Assembly (NCBI RefSeq): GCF_000196255.1
Contig: NC_006371.1
Span: 186,001 to 250,000, forward strand
Reading direction: 5' to 3'
From: Photobacterium profundum SS9
GTDB taxonomy: Bacteria; Pseudomonadota; Gammaproteobacteria; Enterobacterales; Vibrionaceae
Length of the DNA: 64,000 bases
The position numbers and the translations under genes were made by a program. Shown piece by piece: positions 44,852 through 54,235 of this stretch (position 1 is its first letter; each line of letters begins with the position of its first letter). The notes under the pieces are model-generated. The model made no database searches. It saw only the letters and a list, made by a program, of their open reading frames with translations, and was not told where the DNA came from.

Positions 44852-47726
44852 TTTTATACAATCAACATTAGCAAATATGGTCGCGATCTTTCTGGTCGCG
44901 ATTGCTCTTGTTGTTGTAATTTGGGCAACGTACTTTGCTCGAATACTGGCAAAACACCTGCCGGGGAGTTCCCGGCAGGTGTATTTTCCTTACACGCTTT
45001 ACAGTGTATTTATTTCTGCATGGATATTATCTAACGCATATTTTCAGTCTGATTTGTTAGTTTATTTTGGTGCTGATACCGCTATCATAATGGCTCTTCT
45101 GGCCAATATTTTTTCAGGGTTAGCTTTTGCGTATGCATTTCTATTTTCATGTCGATTGGTGTCTGAACGTACATCTTTTCAGTTAAAAACATGGCAATGG
45201 ATACTGTTTAGTCTCACTTGCATCATTATCTTAGTCACCAACTGTGTACCCGGCCTGAATGTTAAGTCAGTTGATATCGAAGGTATCGGAAGCTTTGTTA
45301 TTCATTTCGGTCCCACCATTGGTGTTTTTTTTGGTAATCTCTTATTGCTTCTTATACTGACTCTTGGCAATTTTATTCTATCCAGCAGAAGTCAATTAAA
45401 GCTCAAACAGATCAAAGCTAATTACATGATCTTCGGCATGATGGCTTTTATCATCTCAACATTTTTTGCGCACTTTTTGATACCGATTTTTTTAAATGAC
45501 TTCTCAAAAGCATGGTTACCGCCTGCGCTATCGATTATTGAAGTTATAATTGTCGGTTACGCCCTTTTACATCATAGGTTCTATAGCATCCGTTATATCG
45601 GACTTATTACCCTCAGCTTCGTTATTAATGCTGCAATTTATATCATTCCTATTGCTAGCGTTGGCTTTGTGGGTACACAAGATAGTACTTTATTGTTAGT
45701 TATATGGACGCTGATAACGGGTATTTGTTGGTATAAGTCACTTGCCATTATTCGTCGTTCCGTTAACAGACTCCTTTACAAGGAAAAAGGGGATCCGGTA
45801 GAGAATATCTGTAACTTGATTGGTGAATTTAGCTACTCAACCGATCAGGCTGTTATAAAACTAAATCAGGTTCTGAATGCAAAATCAGGCCGAATTCAGA
45901 AAGTTAGCGGCAATACAGAAAACAATATTTTTGTCTCCTATTTTCATGGTAATCGTTCCGTGCTTATCAAAGAAGAGATCGAATATCAGCTCAAGCACGA
46001 AAAACCAGAAGGCACCAAGGAACTGAGCAACGTCACTCGGGAAATGGTCAATATGGGGGTGTCTTTAGTTTTACCAATAACCAATGAGAGAAACGAAGTC
46101 ACCCAGTTATATATGGTGTCTAAAGAGAAGGAGAATGTTCTTTTTTCCAGCGAAGAGATAATGGGGCTGCAACTGTTATTTGACAAAGCAAATTGCTTTA
46201 TTGTCACTGAAGATAAAATACGCAAGTCACAAGTGCTTGTAGGGACTATTGCTCACGAAATTAGAAATCCGTTAACAAAAATAAAATACCATTTTGAACG
46301 TATTGATGCTGATATGTTCGGAATAGAAAATACGTCTTTAAGCCCATTTGCTTCAAAAGAAATGAAAAAAATCTATCAGGAGCTTTCTGAGGGTCAAAAA
46401 GCAGTACAATTAGGATCGCGATTTATCGATGCTATTCTTGATGAACTCCGTGGCGAGAGTATTGGCACCACTCTGTTTGATAACTACTCCGTTGCAAAAC
46501 TGACACATCAGGCCCTGAACGACTTCTGCTTCAATAGTGAAGAGCATAAGCTCCGCATTAATATCGACACTCAAAGCGATTTCTTCTTCCATGGCAGCGA
46601 TACGCTTTATAGTTTCGTTCTGTTCAACCTTATTAAGAATGCCGTTTATTACTTCGATACCTACCCAAATAGTCAGATACGAATCTATTTTCAGAAAGAA
46701 CGCAATTATAATAAGGTACATGTTGTCGATACTGGCCCCGGAATTTCCCCTGACCACCAGAAGCACATACTTGAAGAGTTCTATACCAATGGAAAAGTAC
46801 AAGGAAATGGTTTAGGCCTTTCATACTGTAAAAGGGTGATAGAATCATTTGGTGGAACCATCACCTGCCAGTCCGAACTTGGAGAGTACACTGAGTTTAT
46901 ACTCTCATTTCCTTCAATTGATGAGAAGATCCACAGTGAAATGTCCAAGGAGAAAATAAAAAGCTACTTGACTGGAATGTCCGGCCTTGTACTTGGTAGC
47001 GTAGAAGTTGGCAACTGGCTTTCTTCCGAATTTAAATCACTTGGCGTCGAGCTCTGCACGGCACCAGATGTAAAAACAGGACTCCATCATTTAAGCCAAC
47101 AAGCTGTTGATTTTATTATAATGGATCATATGTTGCTGAACCGTGAAATGGGATCAATTAAAATGCTACGTGCTGGCACTCATGGCCACCAAGCTCAAAC
47201 CACTCCGATGTTTCTTTATGGATATACTGAGAATAGCGAACATTTGAACAGCATAGAGCTTTCCCCCTTTTTTCAAGGACAGATTGACGGTATCAATGAC
47301 CACCAAGCATTCCTGCATTCTCTAGAATCTTTGATTGATAATGACCTTTTCGCAAAACTCGGAAGTTTAATTGGAAAAACGGTTTTGGTTGTTGATGATA
47401 TGCAGGTCAATCGGATGCTAGTTCAAGCATATCTCGCCAGCGAAGGCATTACCGTTGTTCAAGCTTCATCAGGAGATGAAGCCATCGAGAAAGTAAAAAA
47501 AGAACCTTTCAATCTGGTCTTAATGGATATCCAAATGCCAGGGATGAGTGGTATTGAAGCGACCCATCAAATAAGACACTTGTTTGACGCCATTCCCATT
47601 GTGGCACTTTCCGGTGAATACAATGAAGAAATAACACGCGCTATCAGTGAAACAATGAATGACCACCTTGTTAAACCTATCAATAAACAGCAATTACTCC
47701 AAACACTCACGAAATGGATGACATAA
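44844..47726 (+). CDS. ainR: AinR/LuxN-like hybrid sensor kinase with two receiver domains
   Basis: 960 residues from a GTG overlapping the synthase stop. The N-terminal 300 residues contain about nine hydrophobic helices, as in LuxN. The kinase has phospho-acceptor His471 (GTIAHEIRNPLTKIKYHFER), an N box (NLIKNAVYYF) and G boxes (DTGPGIS, GNGLGLSYCKRV). A first receiver-like domain (about 710-830) lacks the acidic pair and the conserved Lys. The second (about 842-960) is complete, with VVDDMQ, Asp895 in LVLMDIQMPG and the Lys in HLVKPIN. It would read the AinS signal and pass phosphate toward LuxU-LuxO. The degenerate extra receiver makes it longer than LuxN (about 850). Confidence 0.85.
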   Translation: MHDFIQSTLANMVAIFLVAIALVVVIWATYFARILAKHLPGSSRQVYFPYTLYSVFISAWILSNAYFQSDLLVYFGADTAIIMALLANIFSGLAFAYAFLFSCRLVSERTSFQLKTWQWILFSLTCIIILVTNCVPGLNVKSVDIEGIGSFVIHFGPTIGVFFGNLLLLLILTLGNFILSSRSQLKLKQIKANYMIFGMMAFIISTFFAHFLIPIFLNDFSKAWLPPALSIIEVIIVGYALLHHRFYSIRYIGLITLSFVINAAIYIIPIASVGFVGTQDSTLLLVIWTLITGICWYKSLAIIRRSVNRLLYKEKGDPVENICNLIGEFSYSTDQAVIKLNQVLNAKSGRIQKVSGNTENNIFVSYFHGNRSVLIKEEIEYQLKHEKPEGTKELSNVTREMVNMGVSLVLPITNERNEVTQLYMVSKEKENVLFSSEEIMGLQLLFDKANCFIVTEDKIRKSQVLVGTIAHEIRNPLTKIKYHFERIDADMFGIENTSLSPFASKEMKKIYQELSEGQKAVQLGSRFIDAILDELRGESIGTTLFDNYSVAKLTHQALNDFCFNSEEHKLRINIDTQSDFFFHGSDTLYSFVLFNLIKNAVYYFDTYPNSQIRIYFQKERNYNKVHVVDTGPGISPDHQKHILEEFYTNGKVQGNGLGLSYCKRVIESFGGTITCQSELGEYTEFILSFPSIDEKIHSEMSKEKIKSYLTGMSGLVLGSVEVGNWLSSEFKSLGVELCTAPDVKTGLHHLSQQAVDFIIMDHMLLNREMGSIKMLRAGTHGHQAQTTPMFLYGYTENSEHLNSIELSPFFQGQIDGINDHQAFLHSLESLIDNDLFAKLGSLIGKTVLVVDDMQVNRMLVQAYLASEGITVVQASSGDEAIEKVKKEPFNLVLMDIQMPGMSGIEATHQIRHLFDAIPIVALSGEYNEEITRAISETMNDHLVKPINKQQLLQTLTKWMT

Positions 47727-47917
47727 GATACTGCACACGATAAAGCATAAGCGCCCCATCAACCCCGTATTAACTACATTTTATGATGCTTACGGAGAGG
47801 GGGTATAGTTATGGGTATGTACTGCAATGTACTGTCACTTCCGAATCTGGCTAGCTTAATTTGGTATAGTCTTTAGACTTAGTTTTAAGGAATGAGCAAT
47901 TATATTGAGTTGGTTGT

Positions 47918-49462
47918 ATGAACACGGAATTGATAGCAGATAACGTCCCATTAAATAAACCAGCCTTGTCTGATGAGCAATGCCGTGAAGCGCGGTTATC
48001 ACGTGATGTTCGTTATGATGGGCTGTTCTTTATTGCGGTAAAAACGACGGGTATTTACTGTCGTTCTATTTGTCCGGCACGCGCGCCATTAGAAAAGAAT
48101 GTTGAATATTTTCAGTCGGCAGTGATTGCTGCAAATGCAGGATATCGCCCCTGTTTGCGTTGCCGACCTGATAGCGCGCCAGGTTCACCAGCGTGGCAAG
48201 GTAAGAATACGACGTTGCACCGCGCCATACATTTGATTGATGATGGCGCATTACAGCAACAATCATTAGCTGAGTTGGCTGAACGATTAGGTATTAGCGA
48301 TCGTTATTTACGGATGTTGTTTCAACAAGAACTTGGTTTGTCACCGATTGCTTATTCCCATTATCAACAGTGTTTATTTGCTAAAAAATTATTGCATGAT
48401 ACGCAATTAAATATCACCAGTATTGCGCTTGCCAGTGGTTTTAATAGTGTTCGTCGATTTAACGATTGTTTTAAAAAACTGTTTTCACTTACGCCTACTC
48501 AAGTACGAAAGAATGCCATAGAAAATAAACACGCTCAGGCTGAAGACATCGTCATAACATTATCGTACCGACCGCCCTATAATTGGCGGCATCTCCAGCA
48601 GTTTTATGCAGCACGTATTATAGAAGGGCTAGAGTGGTGTGATGAAAATAGCTACGGGCGTACTTTTAGCTATGACTCTGTAGATGGCTTTCATTCGGTA
48701 CAAGGAACAGGGGAAAGGATTAGCCATAGTGAAACTCCCTTCGATTGTATTGGTGAATTTACCGCGTTTCATATACCTGAAGAATCGGTATTCTCGGTAC
48801 GAATTCAACTGTCTGATTTACGTTATCTCAATCGTGTTATTCGCAATATTCGACGATGTTTAGATTTAGATGCAGATATAGAACATATTGAAGCGCGGCT
48901 AAAGCGGGCATTAAATACCGAGGTTCTGGCGATTTCTGGTTTGCGTTTACCGGGCGTGTGGAGTCCTTTTGAAGCAGGAATTAGAGCGATACTGGGTCAG
49001 CAAGTTTCTGTACAAGCAGCAAAAAATTTAGTTACTAAAGTGGTGGGCAATAACCCTATTAATATTGATGATCGGTGTTATTTTCCTTTGCCGCAACAGC
49101 TTATCGGCGATGAACTCTCTTATTTGAAAATGCCAGGAAAACGCAAAGAAACAATCCGATTATTTGCGGATTACGCATGTGATAAACCATTAGATGATAG
49201 CAAAGCGTTATTAGCCATTGCTGGTATTGGACCGTGGACGGTGCATTATTTACGAATGAGAGGGTTAAGCGATCCAAATATTTTTTTGATTGGTGATCTA
49301 GGCATTAAGAAAGCGTTGGTCAAGATGAATGAGGCGTTTTCACCCGATGCAGCAGCGCCATGGCGCAGTTATTTAACCTTTTATTTGTGGAGTGCTGATC
49401 TTGATTCAGCCACAGTGCCGATTGTGAATAACAGCGTTATAACGGAGAACGGTCATGTTTAA
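47918..49462 (+). CDS. Ada N-terminal domain/AraC HTH/AlkA 3-methyladenine glycosylase fusion
   Basis: 514 residues in three parts. Residues 1-95 are an Ada methylphosphotriester domain with zinc ligands C48, C52, C79 and C82, the same spacing as E. coli Ada C38/C42/C69/C72; C48 would be the methyl acceptor. Residues 100-200 are an AraC-type helix-turn-helix. The rest is AlkA: N-terminal beta domain, then HhH-GPD with ILGQQVSVQAAKNL, IAGIGPWTVHYLRMRGL and the catalytic Asp in FLIGDLGIKKAL. It senses alkylation and removes alkylated bases. The next gene, overlapping by eight bases, supplies the methyltransferase. Confidence 0.93.
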   Translation: MNTELIADNVPLNKPALSDEQCREARLSRDVRYDGLFFIAVKTTGIYCRSICPARAPLEKNVEYFQSAVIAANAGYRPCLRCRPDSAPGSPAWQGKNTTLHRAIHLIDDGALQQQSLAELAERLGISDRYLRMLFQQELGLSPIAYSHYQQCLFAKKLLHDTQLNITSIALASGFNSVRRFNDCFKKLFSLTPTQVRKNAIENKHAQAEDIVITLSYRPPYNWRHLQQFYAARIIEGLEWCDENSYGRTFSYDSVDGFHSVQGTGERISHSETPFDCIGEFTAFHIPEESVFSVRIQLSDLRYLNRVIRNIRRCLDLDADIEHIEARLKRALNTEVLAISGLRLPGVWSPFEAGIRAILGQQVSVQAAKNLVTKVVGNNPINIDDRCYFPLPQQLIGDELSYLKMPGKRKETIRLFADYACDKPLDDSKALLAIAGIGPWTVHYLRMRGLSDPNIFLIGDLGIKKALVKMNEAFSPDAAAPWRSYLTFYLWSADLDSATVPIVNNSVITENGHV

Positions 49463-49919
49463 TCAGTTAATACATACACCAATAGGCTGGCTTAATATTA
49501 AAGCGAGCGACAAAGGTGTGGTTGCCATTGAATTTAATGCCGACCAAGCAGCATCGCAGAAAATGAATACTGTGACTCAACAATGTTTTGAGCAATTGAG
49601 TGAGTATTTTACCGGTGTTCGTAAAGTCTTTTCAGTATCACTCGATATGCAAGGAACGGATTTTCAGCAGCAAGTGTGGCGGGCGCTAGAACAGGTCGAG
49701 TTTGGGCAAACTTGTTCGTATACCGACATTGCGGTTGGTGTGAGCAGCCCGAAAGCAGTGCGCGCGGTTGGTGCGGCAAATGGTCGCAACCCTGTGCCTA
49801 TCATAGTGCCTTGCCACCGTGTGATTGGACGAAGTGGAAAGCTGACGGGTTACGCTGGTGGAATCGATACAAAAGCATGGTTACTTACACATGAAGGTAC
49901 TAATTTTCTCTCAAAATAA
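49455..49919 (+). CDS. ogt: Methylated-DNA-protein-cysteine S-methyltransferase
   Basis: 154 residues. The acceptor motif IIVPCHRVIG contains Cys120. The DNA-binding helix region has the Arg finger in PKAVRAVGAANGRNP. It repairs O6-methylguanine by suicidal transfer of the methyl group. It is translationally coupled to the Ada-AlkA fusion, so the pair acts as an alkylation-response operon. This is the single-domain Ogt form; the Ada regulatory half is in the upstream gene. Confidence 0.93.
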   Translation: MFNQLIHTPIGWLNIKASDKGVVAIEFNADQAASQKMNTVTQQCFEQLSEYFTGVRKVFSVSLDMQGTDFQQQVWRALEQVEFGQTCSYTDIAVGVSSPKAVRAVGAANGRNPVPIIVPCHRVIGRSGKLTGYAGGIDTKAWLLTHEGTNFLSK

Positions 49920-49935
49920 ATCTTTCATCAGCCAC

Positions 49936-50201
49936 TATACTCAAGCTACCTCAAGATGCAGGATTCAGAGTGATCTCAGCGTGTTTAATTCAAGGAAAAT
50001 GAGTGTAGGAATGGCATTCCCTTTCAAACACATTTGACACTGAAGTAGATACGCTGAATCACTCCCGAAGGGCGAGTTTTGTTGAGCTCTATGCGGTGTT
50101 ACTTATTTTCAACGTAGAACGACTAGGTCTATAAATAAGTGCCTTGCCTAGAGCCCAACAAACTCTCGCTGAAACGAGCATCTTGAGGTAACTTGGGTAT
50201 A
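49936..50201. repeat. Second type of MITE-like element (266 bp)
   Basis: Terminal inverted repeats: TATACTCAAGCTACCTCAAG at the left and TATACCCAAGTTACCTCAAG reading inward from the right, two mismatches in about 24 bases. An inner pair (GAGTGAT...TCAGCG with its complement) adds further symmetry. The tips can be read as TA flanking duplications. No coding capacity. I recall the same terminal string as a widespread dispersed repeat in Vibrio genomes. Unrelated in sequence to the 265-bp element. It fills most of the gap after ogt. Confidence 0.75.
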
Positions 50202-50330
50202 TACCGTCGTTAGAGGTAAGTATGTAGTTGGAGTTCTTGGTAGCAGAATAAGCTGAGTGGTAATTATATGCAGTCTGTCTAGGCTTAATGGTATTGCAGT
50301 AGAGGTAATGTTGACCAAGAGGAATGAAAA

Positions 50331-50522
50331 ATGAAGAAACTATTATTGTTACTGAGTTTGGTGGTAATTATTGGTCTTGGTGGGCTTTTATTTAATTCTG
50401 TTGAAACGCAATCGAAGATCGATATCTGTTTGGATAATGGCGGCAGTTTTAATTATCAAGCGTGTGAGTGTGATTATGAAAATAGCCACCCGTACGAAAG
50501 TGATAATCAGTGTGATGGGTAG
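50331..50522 (+). CDS. Small exported Cys-containing protein
   Basis: 63 residues with a hydrophobic N-terminus (MKKLLLLLSLVVIIGLGGLL) acting as signal or anchor. A short acidic tail follows with four Cys (DICLDNGG, QACECDYE, DNQCDG). AGAGGAATG precedes the start. The pattern of N-terminal hydrophobic helix and Cys-rich acidic tail occurs in many small vibrio proteins of unknown function. Confidence 0.55.
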   Translation: MKKLLLLLSLVVIIGLGGLLFNSVETQSKIDICLDNGGSFNYQACECDYENSHPYESDNQCDG

Positions 50523-50563
50523 CGATAGTCGATGAATGTTTGATTTCATTAAAGCCGAAAATA

Positions 50564-50611
50564 CCAAGCCAACACACGTCGATTATTGATAAGCGATGTG
50601 TGCTGGCTTGG
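50564..50611. terminator. Bidirectional terminator between convergent genes
   Basis: CCAAGCCA-CACACGTCG pairs with CGATGTGTG-TGGCTTGG. It lies between the stop of the small exported protein and that of the pilin gene. Confidence 0.7.
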
Positions 50612-50614
50612 TTG

Positions 50615-51172
50615 CTATTGGCAAGGCTCAACGTCGAGGCTATAAGATGATTCTGTCGATGTTGGATTACTGTATTTTAGATAACAGTTGTTATTAATTA
50701 ATACTGGGGGAGTGGCTGAATAATCAAGGTTTTTAATTGAAGTGATTGTGATATCCCCTTCAGTTCCTTGACGAGTAATTCCCCAATCTTTGGTTGTCTC
50801 GTAATGCTTGTTGATGCCGTCTATCAAGGTGGTCATGGTGTAAAAATCTGATTCCGGGTAGCCAAAGCGAAAAGAACATGAATCGTGATTACTAGCTTCA
50901 CAGCCTGGAATGGGAATAGCGCCGATCCTATCGGTATAATCACTGTCTGTTGTATGGCTAATTATGTGCGGTACGCTTTCCACCCCGGCAACCGCCATTT
51001 TTCCGTAACCAATCCCCAAACCTGATTCTATCGAGCCTTTTAAGCCTTCTAATGCAGCATTACGTGCATCGGTTTGCAGGTTTAAAAAACGGGGGGCGGC
51101 AGTTACCGCCAAAATACCCAGAAGCACAATAACAACAACTAATTCTATAAGGGTGAAGCCGTTTCTTCTCAT
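50615..51172 (-). CDS. Type IV pilin-like protein, MSHA type
   Basis: 185 residues. The prepilin motif is MRRNG^[16 protein letters not shown], cut after Gly5 by prepilin peptidase, with the conserved Glu five residues into the mature protein. Four Cys (PGCEAS, DSCSF, NNCYL, VEPCQ) allow two disulfides. The helix continuation [17 protein letters not shown] is typical of MSHA pilins. No assembly genes (mshE, mshG, pilin peptidase) adjoin, so it is an orphan pilin that must use a machinery encoded elsewhere. Confidence 0.85.
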   Translation of the reverse strand: MRRNGFTLIELVVVIVLLGILAVTAAPRFLNLQTDARNAALEGLKGSIESGLGIGYGKMAVAGVESVPHIISHTTDSDYTDRIGAIPIPGCEASNHDSCSFRFGYPESDFYTMTTLIDGINKHYETTKDWGITRQGTEGDITITSIKNLDYSATPPVLINNNCYLKYSNPTSTESSYSLDVEPCQ

Positions 51173-51696
51173 TTCCGCTCTCAGTGCTGAGTAAAAGCCC
51201 TAGTTTGGTGTCAATTTAATGGCGTTTATACCTGTAGTCAATAACTTATACCCTATGTTGTACTGAAATGTGATCAACATTTATTGTTAAAGTGAATAGT
51301 TACGACTAATTCGCCTTGTTTTTTGTATGTAATTCATAAGCAGTTAATGTACTTTTACAGGCGTATCTTTCTGTATACAGTTTGAATAGTTTTTTATCCT
51401 CATTATTATTAGGCGCGATAAGATGGGCGTTTATGTGTTTACCTGCGATGATTTTACATGTTAATAATGAGCATGGTGATTGGGGTTGAGGTGTGAGAGC
51501 AGAGCCGTTTTCATGTTAAAATATTGTGCTTGTCGTGTTCTAGAGATAGTTAGCTAGCAGTAAAAGCATCACATAGATTGTTTAGGCTGGCATAAACTGG
51601 TAGTGTCGCTGCCCTTGTACCATTCCATCGCATTAAATAAACTTTGCTGCCTGTCGGTTACGATAGTCATTCAGCATCATAAATAGGATTATCACC
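51173..51696. other. Long leader region of dbpA
   Basis: No gene. The 524 bp between the divergent pilin and dbpA are AT-rich with a TATAAT-like tract near 51520 (TTAAAATATTG). DEAD-box genes often have long leaders for cold or autoregulatory control, but I see no defined element. Confidence 0.4.
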
Positions 51697-53085
51697 TTGA
51701 GCCAAACAGCTTTTTCTACTCTAAACCTGCACGCGGATTTGCTAAAAAATCTGACTTCTCTTGGTTACGAGTCAATGACTCCTATTCAAGCGCTGAGCTT
51801 ACCGCATATCTTGGCGGGCGAAGATGTTATCGCTCAAGGTAAAACGGGCTCAGGCAAAACAGCAGCCTTTGGTCTTGGTCTATTAGAAAAATTGAACGTG
51901 AAACGTTTTCGTGTTCAGTCTTTAGTACTTTGTCCTACGCGTGAACTTGCTGATCAAGTAGCAAAAGAAATCCGTAAACTTGCACGTACTATTCATAACA
52001 TCAAAGTATTGACGTTATGTGGTGGTATGCCGTTTGGTCCACAAATTGGTTCGCTAGAGCATGGCGCACACATTATTGTGGGTACACCGGGTCGTATTGA
52101 AGAGCACGTACGTAAAGGCACGTTGAACCTTGATGATCTAGAAATACTTATTCTAGATGAAGCTGACCGTATGTTAGAGATGGGTTTCCAAGATTCATTA
52201 GATGAAATTATTGATGCAGCCCCTCAGCGTCGTCAAACATTACTATTCAGTGCGACATATCCACCTCAGATTAAGTCTGTTGCTGATCGTATTATGCACA
52301 AGCCTGTGATGGCGAAAGTTGAATCAACGCATGATGAAAGCACTATTCAGCAGCATTTCTATAAAGTAGATGGTAACGAGCAACGTTTAACGGCTTTACG
52401 TTTATTACTGTTAAAGCACCGTCCAGAATCGACAGTGGTATTCTGTAACACTAAACGTGAAGCGCAAGAAGTATCAGACGATTTAGTGGATTATGGTTTC
52501 AGCTCAATTGCCCTACACGGCGATTTGGAGCAACGTGAACGTGACCAAGCATTGGTTCTTTTTGCTAACAAAAGTACATCAGTATTAGTTGCAACAGATG
52601 TTGCGGCTCGTGGTCTAGACATTGATTCACTTGATGCCGTGATTAACTACCACCTTGCTCGTGATACAGAAGTACACGTTCACCGTATTGGTCGTACAGG
52701 CCGTGCGGGTAGTAAAGGTATTGCATGTTCTTTAATTAGTGATAAAGAACACTACAAAGTAGCCATGCTTGAAGATTACCTTGATAGAGCAATCAGTGGC
52801 GAGCCATTACCTTCAATGGATCTGCTTGATCAGCCAACATTCCGCCCTGCAATGACAACACTGCAAATTGATGGCGGTAAGCGTCAAAAGATTCGCCCTG
52901 GTGATATTCTTGGTGCTCTAACAGGTGAAAGCGGTATTGCTGGTGCCCAAGTTGGTAAAATTCAAATTTTTGATAACTTTGCGTATGTTGCTGTGAAAAG
53001 TGAATCAGTACGTGCGGCAATGAAGAAATTAGAAGACGGTAAGCTGAAAGGTCGTTCTTTCCGCGTTCGTCAGATTCGCGGTTAA
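51697..53085 (+). CDS. dbpA: ATP-dependent RNA helicase DbpA
   Basis: 462 residues from a TTG start with AGGA eight bases upstream; the N-terminus SQTAFSTLNL fits the family. Motifs: TPIQALSLP, AQGKTGSGKTAA, PTREL, DEAD, SATYPP, DVAARGLDI and HRIGRTGRAG. The C-terminal RNA-binding domain (RQKIRPGDILGALTGESGI, KIQIFDNFAYVAVKS) is diagnostic of DbpA, which binds hairpin 92 of 23S rRNA and helps late 50S assembly. This distinguishes it from the RhlE-like helicase at 32-33 kb. Confidence 0.95.
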   Translation: MSQTAFSTLNLHADLLKNLTSLGYESMTPIQALSLPHILAGEDVIAQGKTGSGKTAAFGLGLLEKLNVKRFRVQSLVLCPTRELADQVAKEIRKLARTIHNIKVLTLCGGMPFGPQIGSLEHGAHIIVGTPGRIEEHVRKGTLNLDDLEILILDEADRMLEMGFQDSLDEIIDAAPQRRQTLLFSATYPPQIKSVADRIMHKPVMAKVESTHDESTIQQHFYKVDGNEQRLTALRLLLLKHRPESTVVFCNTKREAQEVSDDLVDYGFSSIALHGDLEQRERDQALVLFANKSTSVLVATDVAARGLDIDSLDAVINYHLARDTEVHVHRIGRTGRAGSKGIACSLISDKEHYKVAMLEDYLDRAISGEPLPSMDLLDQPTFRPAMTTLQIDGGKRQKIRPGDILGALTGESGIAGAQVGKIQIFDNFAYVAVKSESVRAAMKKLEDGKLKGRSFRVRQIRG

Positions 53086-53168
53086 TCACGGCATAATGAA
53101 TAGATAGAATGGAGATTATTGTAAACCTCTGACTATTTGTTTATGTGCGGTGATGAATACAAAATTAT

Positions 53169-53206
53169 AAAAGCCGATTCAGCTTTAGGTTGAATCGGCT
53201 TTTTTA
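53169..53206 (+). terminator. Terminator of dbpA
   Basis: AAAGCCGATTCA pairs with TGAATCGGCTTT, followed by TTTTTA. A strong Rho-independent signal. Confidence 0.88.
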
Positions 53207-53330
53207 TTCGTTGTTGAATCATAAAAGCCCCTTAGTTCTGTAATCAGTATGTTTGTTCGAGATACATATCGTTAGATGAGAACATTTGGCTTATACCATT
53301 TCCGTATGGCGATAAGCCGCCCTAGGTTCA

Positions 53331-53666
53331 TTAGCTCTTTTTGTTCAGTGCCTCGATACGTAATTGCGTGGCATAACGGGTAGACACTTTTTCATCGTGA
53401 TCAATGACGGTATAAGACACTACATCACGCGTTACGGGTGTGAGTGCCTTTTTACGTAACGATTCAGCGTATAAGGTGCCAGTGTTTTCATCACGGTCGG
53501 CATAAGCAATAGAAGGCGCAGATCTTGGCGAAGCATCTAATGCGCTGATTCGTAGCTGTTCAGCATGCATGCTTGATAGGCTTTCATCGTGATCATTCTG
53601 AGCAGCCGTTGCTGATAATGCTGGAAGTAGTAGGGCTAAGCTGAGTAGGGCAGTTGAAGTTTTCAT
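53331..53666 (-). CDS. Exported triple-repeat protein, paralogue A
   Basis: 111 residues with a signal peptide (cut after TAA at residue 22). The mature part contains three 19-residue units at 25-43, 57-75 and 89-107, spaced exactly 32 residues apart: DHDESLSSMHAEQLRISAL, DRDENTGTLYAESLRKKAL, DHDEKVSTRYATQLRIEAL. The shared pattern is D-x-D-E-x5-(H/Y)-A-x2-L-R-x2-A-L, an acidic turn followed by an amphipathic helix. The family is not one I recognise; the acidic turns might bind metal. It is 94% identical to paralogue B just upstream. Confidence 0.75.
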   Translation of the reverse strand: MKTSTALLSLALLLPALSATAAQNDHDESLSSMHAEQLRISALDASPRSAPSIAYADRDENTGTLYAESLRKKALTPVTRDVVSYTVIDHDEKVSTRYATQLRIEALNKKS

Positions 53667-53729
53667 GTTGATTTCCTTTAGAAATAAATTGTTAGGTTTT
53701 AATGCGTATTTTTAATACATCTAGTTCGA

Positions 53730-54065
53730 TTAGCTTTTCTTATTCAGCGCATCGATACGTAATTGCGTGGCGTAACGAGTAGACACGCTTTCATCGTGGT
53801 CAATCACGGTATAAGACATCACATCGCGGGTTACGGGTGTAAGTGCCTTTTGACGTAGTGATTCAGCGTATAAGGTGCCTGTGTTTTCATCACGGTCTGC
53901 ATAAGTAATGGAAGGTGCAGAACTTGGCGATGCACCCAATGCGCTAATCCGCAGTTGTTCAGCATGCATGCTTGATAGGCTTTCATCGTGATCATTCTGA
54001 GCAGCCGTTGCTGATAATGCTGGAAGTAGTAGGGCTAGGCTGAGTAGGGCAGTTGATGTTTTCAT
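53730..54065 (-). CDS. Exported triple-repeat protein, paralogue B
   Basis: 111 residues with the same signal peptide and the same three 32-residue-period repeats as paralogue A. It differs at seven positions (for example ALGASPSS against ALDASPRS). The 63-bp gap between the two carries AAAGGAAATCAAC, the ribosome site of A, and no terminator, so they are probably co-transcribed from a promoter left of the TetR gene. High identity points to a recent tandem duplication. Confidence 0.75.
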   Translation of the reverse strand: MKTSTALLSLALLLPALSATAAQNDHDESLSSMHAEQLRISALGASPSSAPSITYADRDENTGTLYAESLRQKALTPVTRDVMSYTVIDHDESVSTRYATQLRIDALNKKS

Positions 54066-54115
54066 AATGTTCTTCCTTTTGTTTTTATGCTTAGTTATTT
54101 GAATCTGCTTTTGTA

Positions 54116-54195
54116 AACTGAACCGTTTAGTTCATTTTTAGAATAGACCTATGATCACAGGTCTGTCAATCTTTTTTGAACTAAACAGTTTAGTT
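54116..54195. promoter_or_regulatory. Two matching 17-bp palindromic operators between the paralogues and tetR
   Basis: AACTGAACCGTTTAGTT at 54116-54132 and AACTAAACAGTTTAGTT at 54179-54195 are versions of the same dyad AACTRAAC-N-GTTTAGTT, 63 bp apart (about six helical turns). Between them is another inverted repeat, AGACCT-N8-AGGTCT, at about 54143-54162. The second site lies 41 bp before the tetR start; the first lies 51 bp before paralogue B. Length and symmetry suit a TetR dimer. Confidence 0.7.
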
Positions 54196-54235
54196 TGTTA
54201 AAGTGATTATATTGAACCGTAGTGAGGAATAACGG

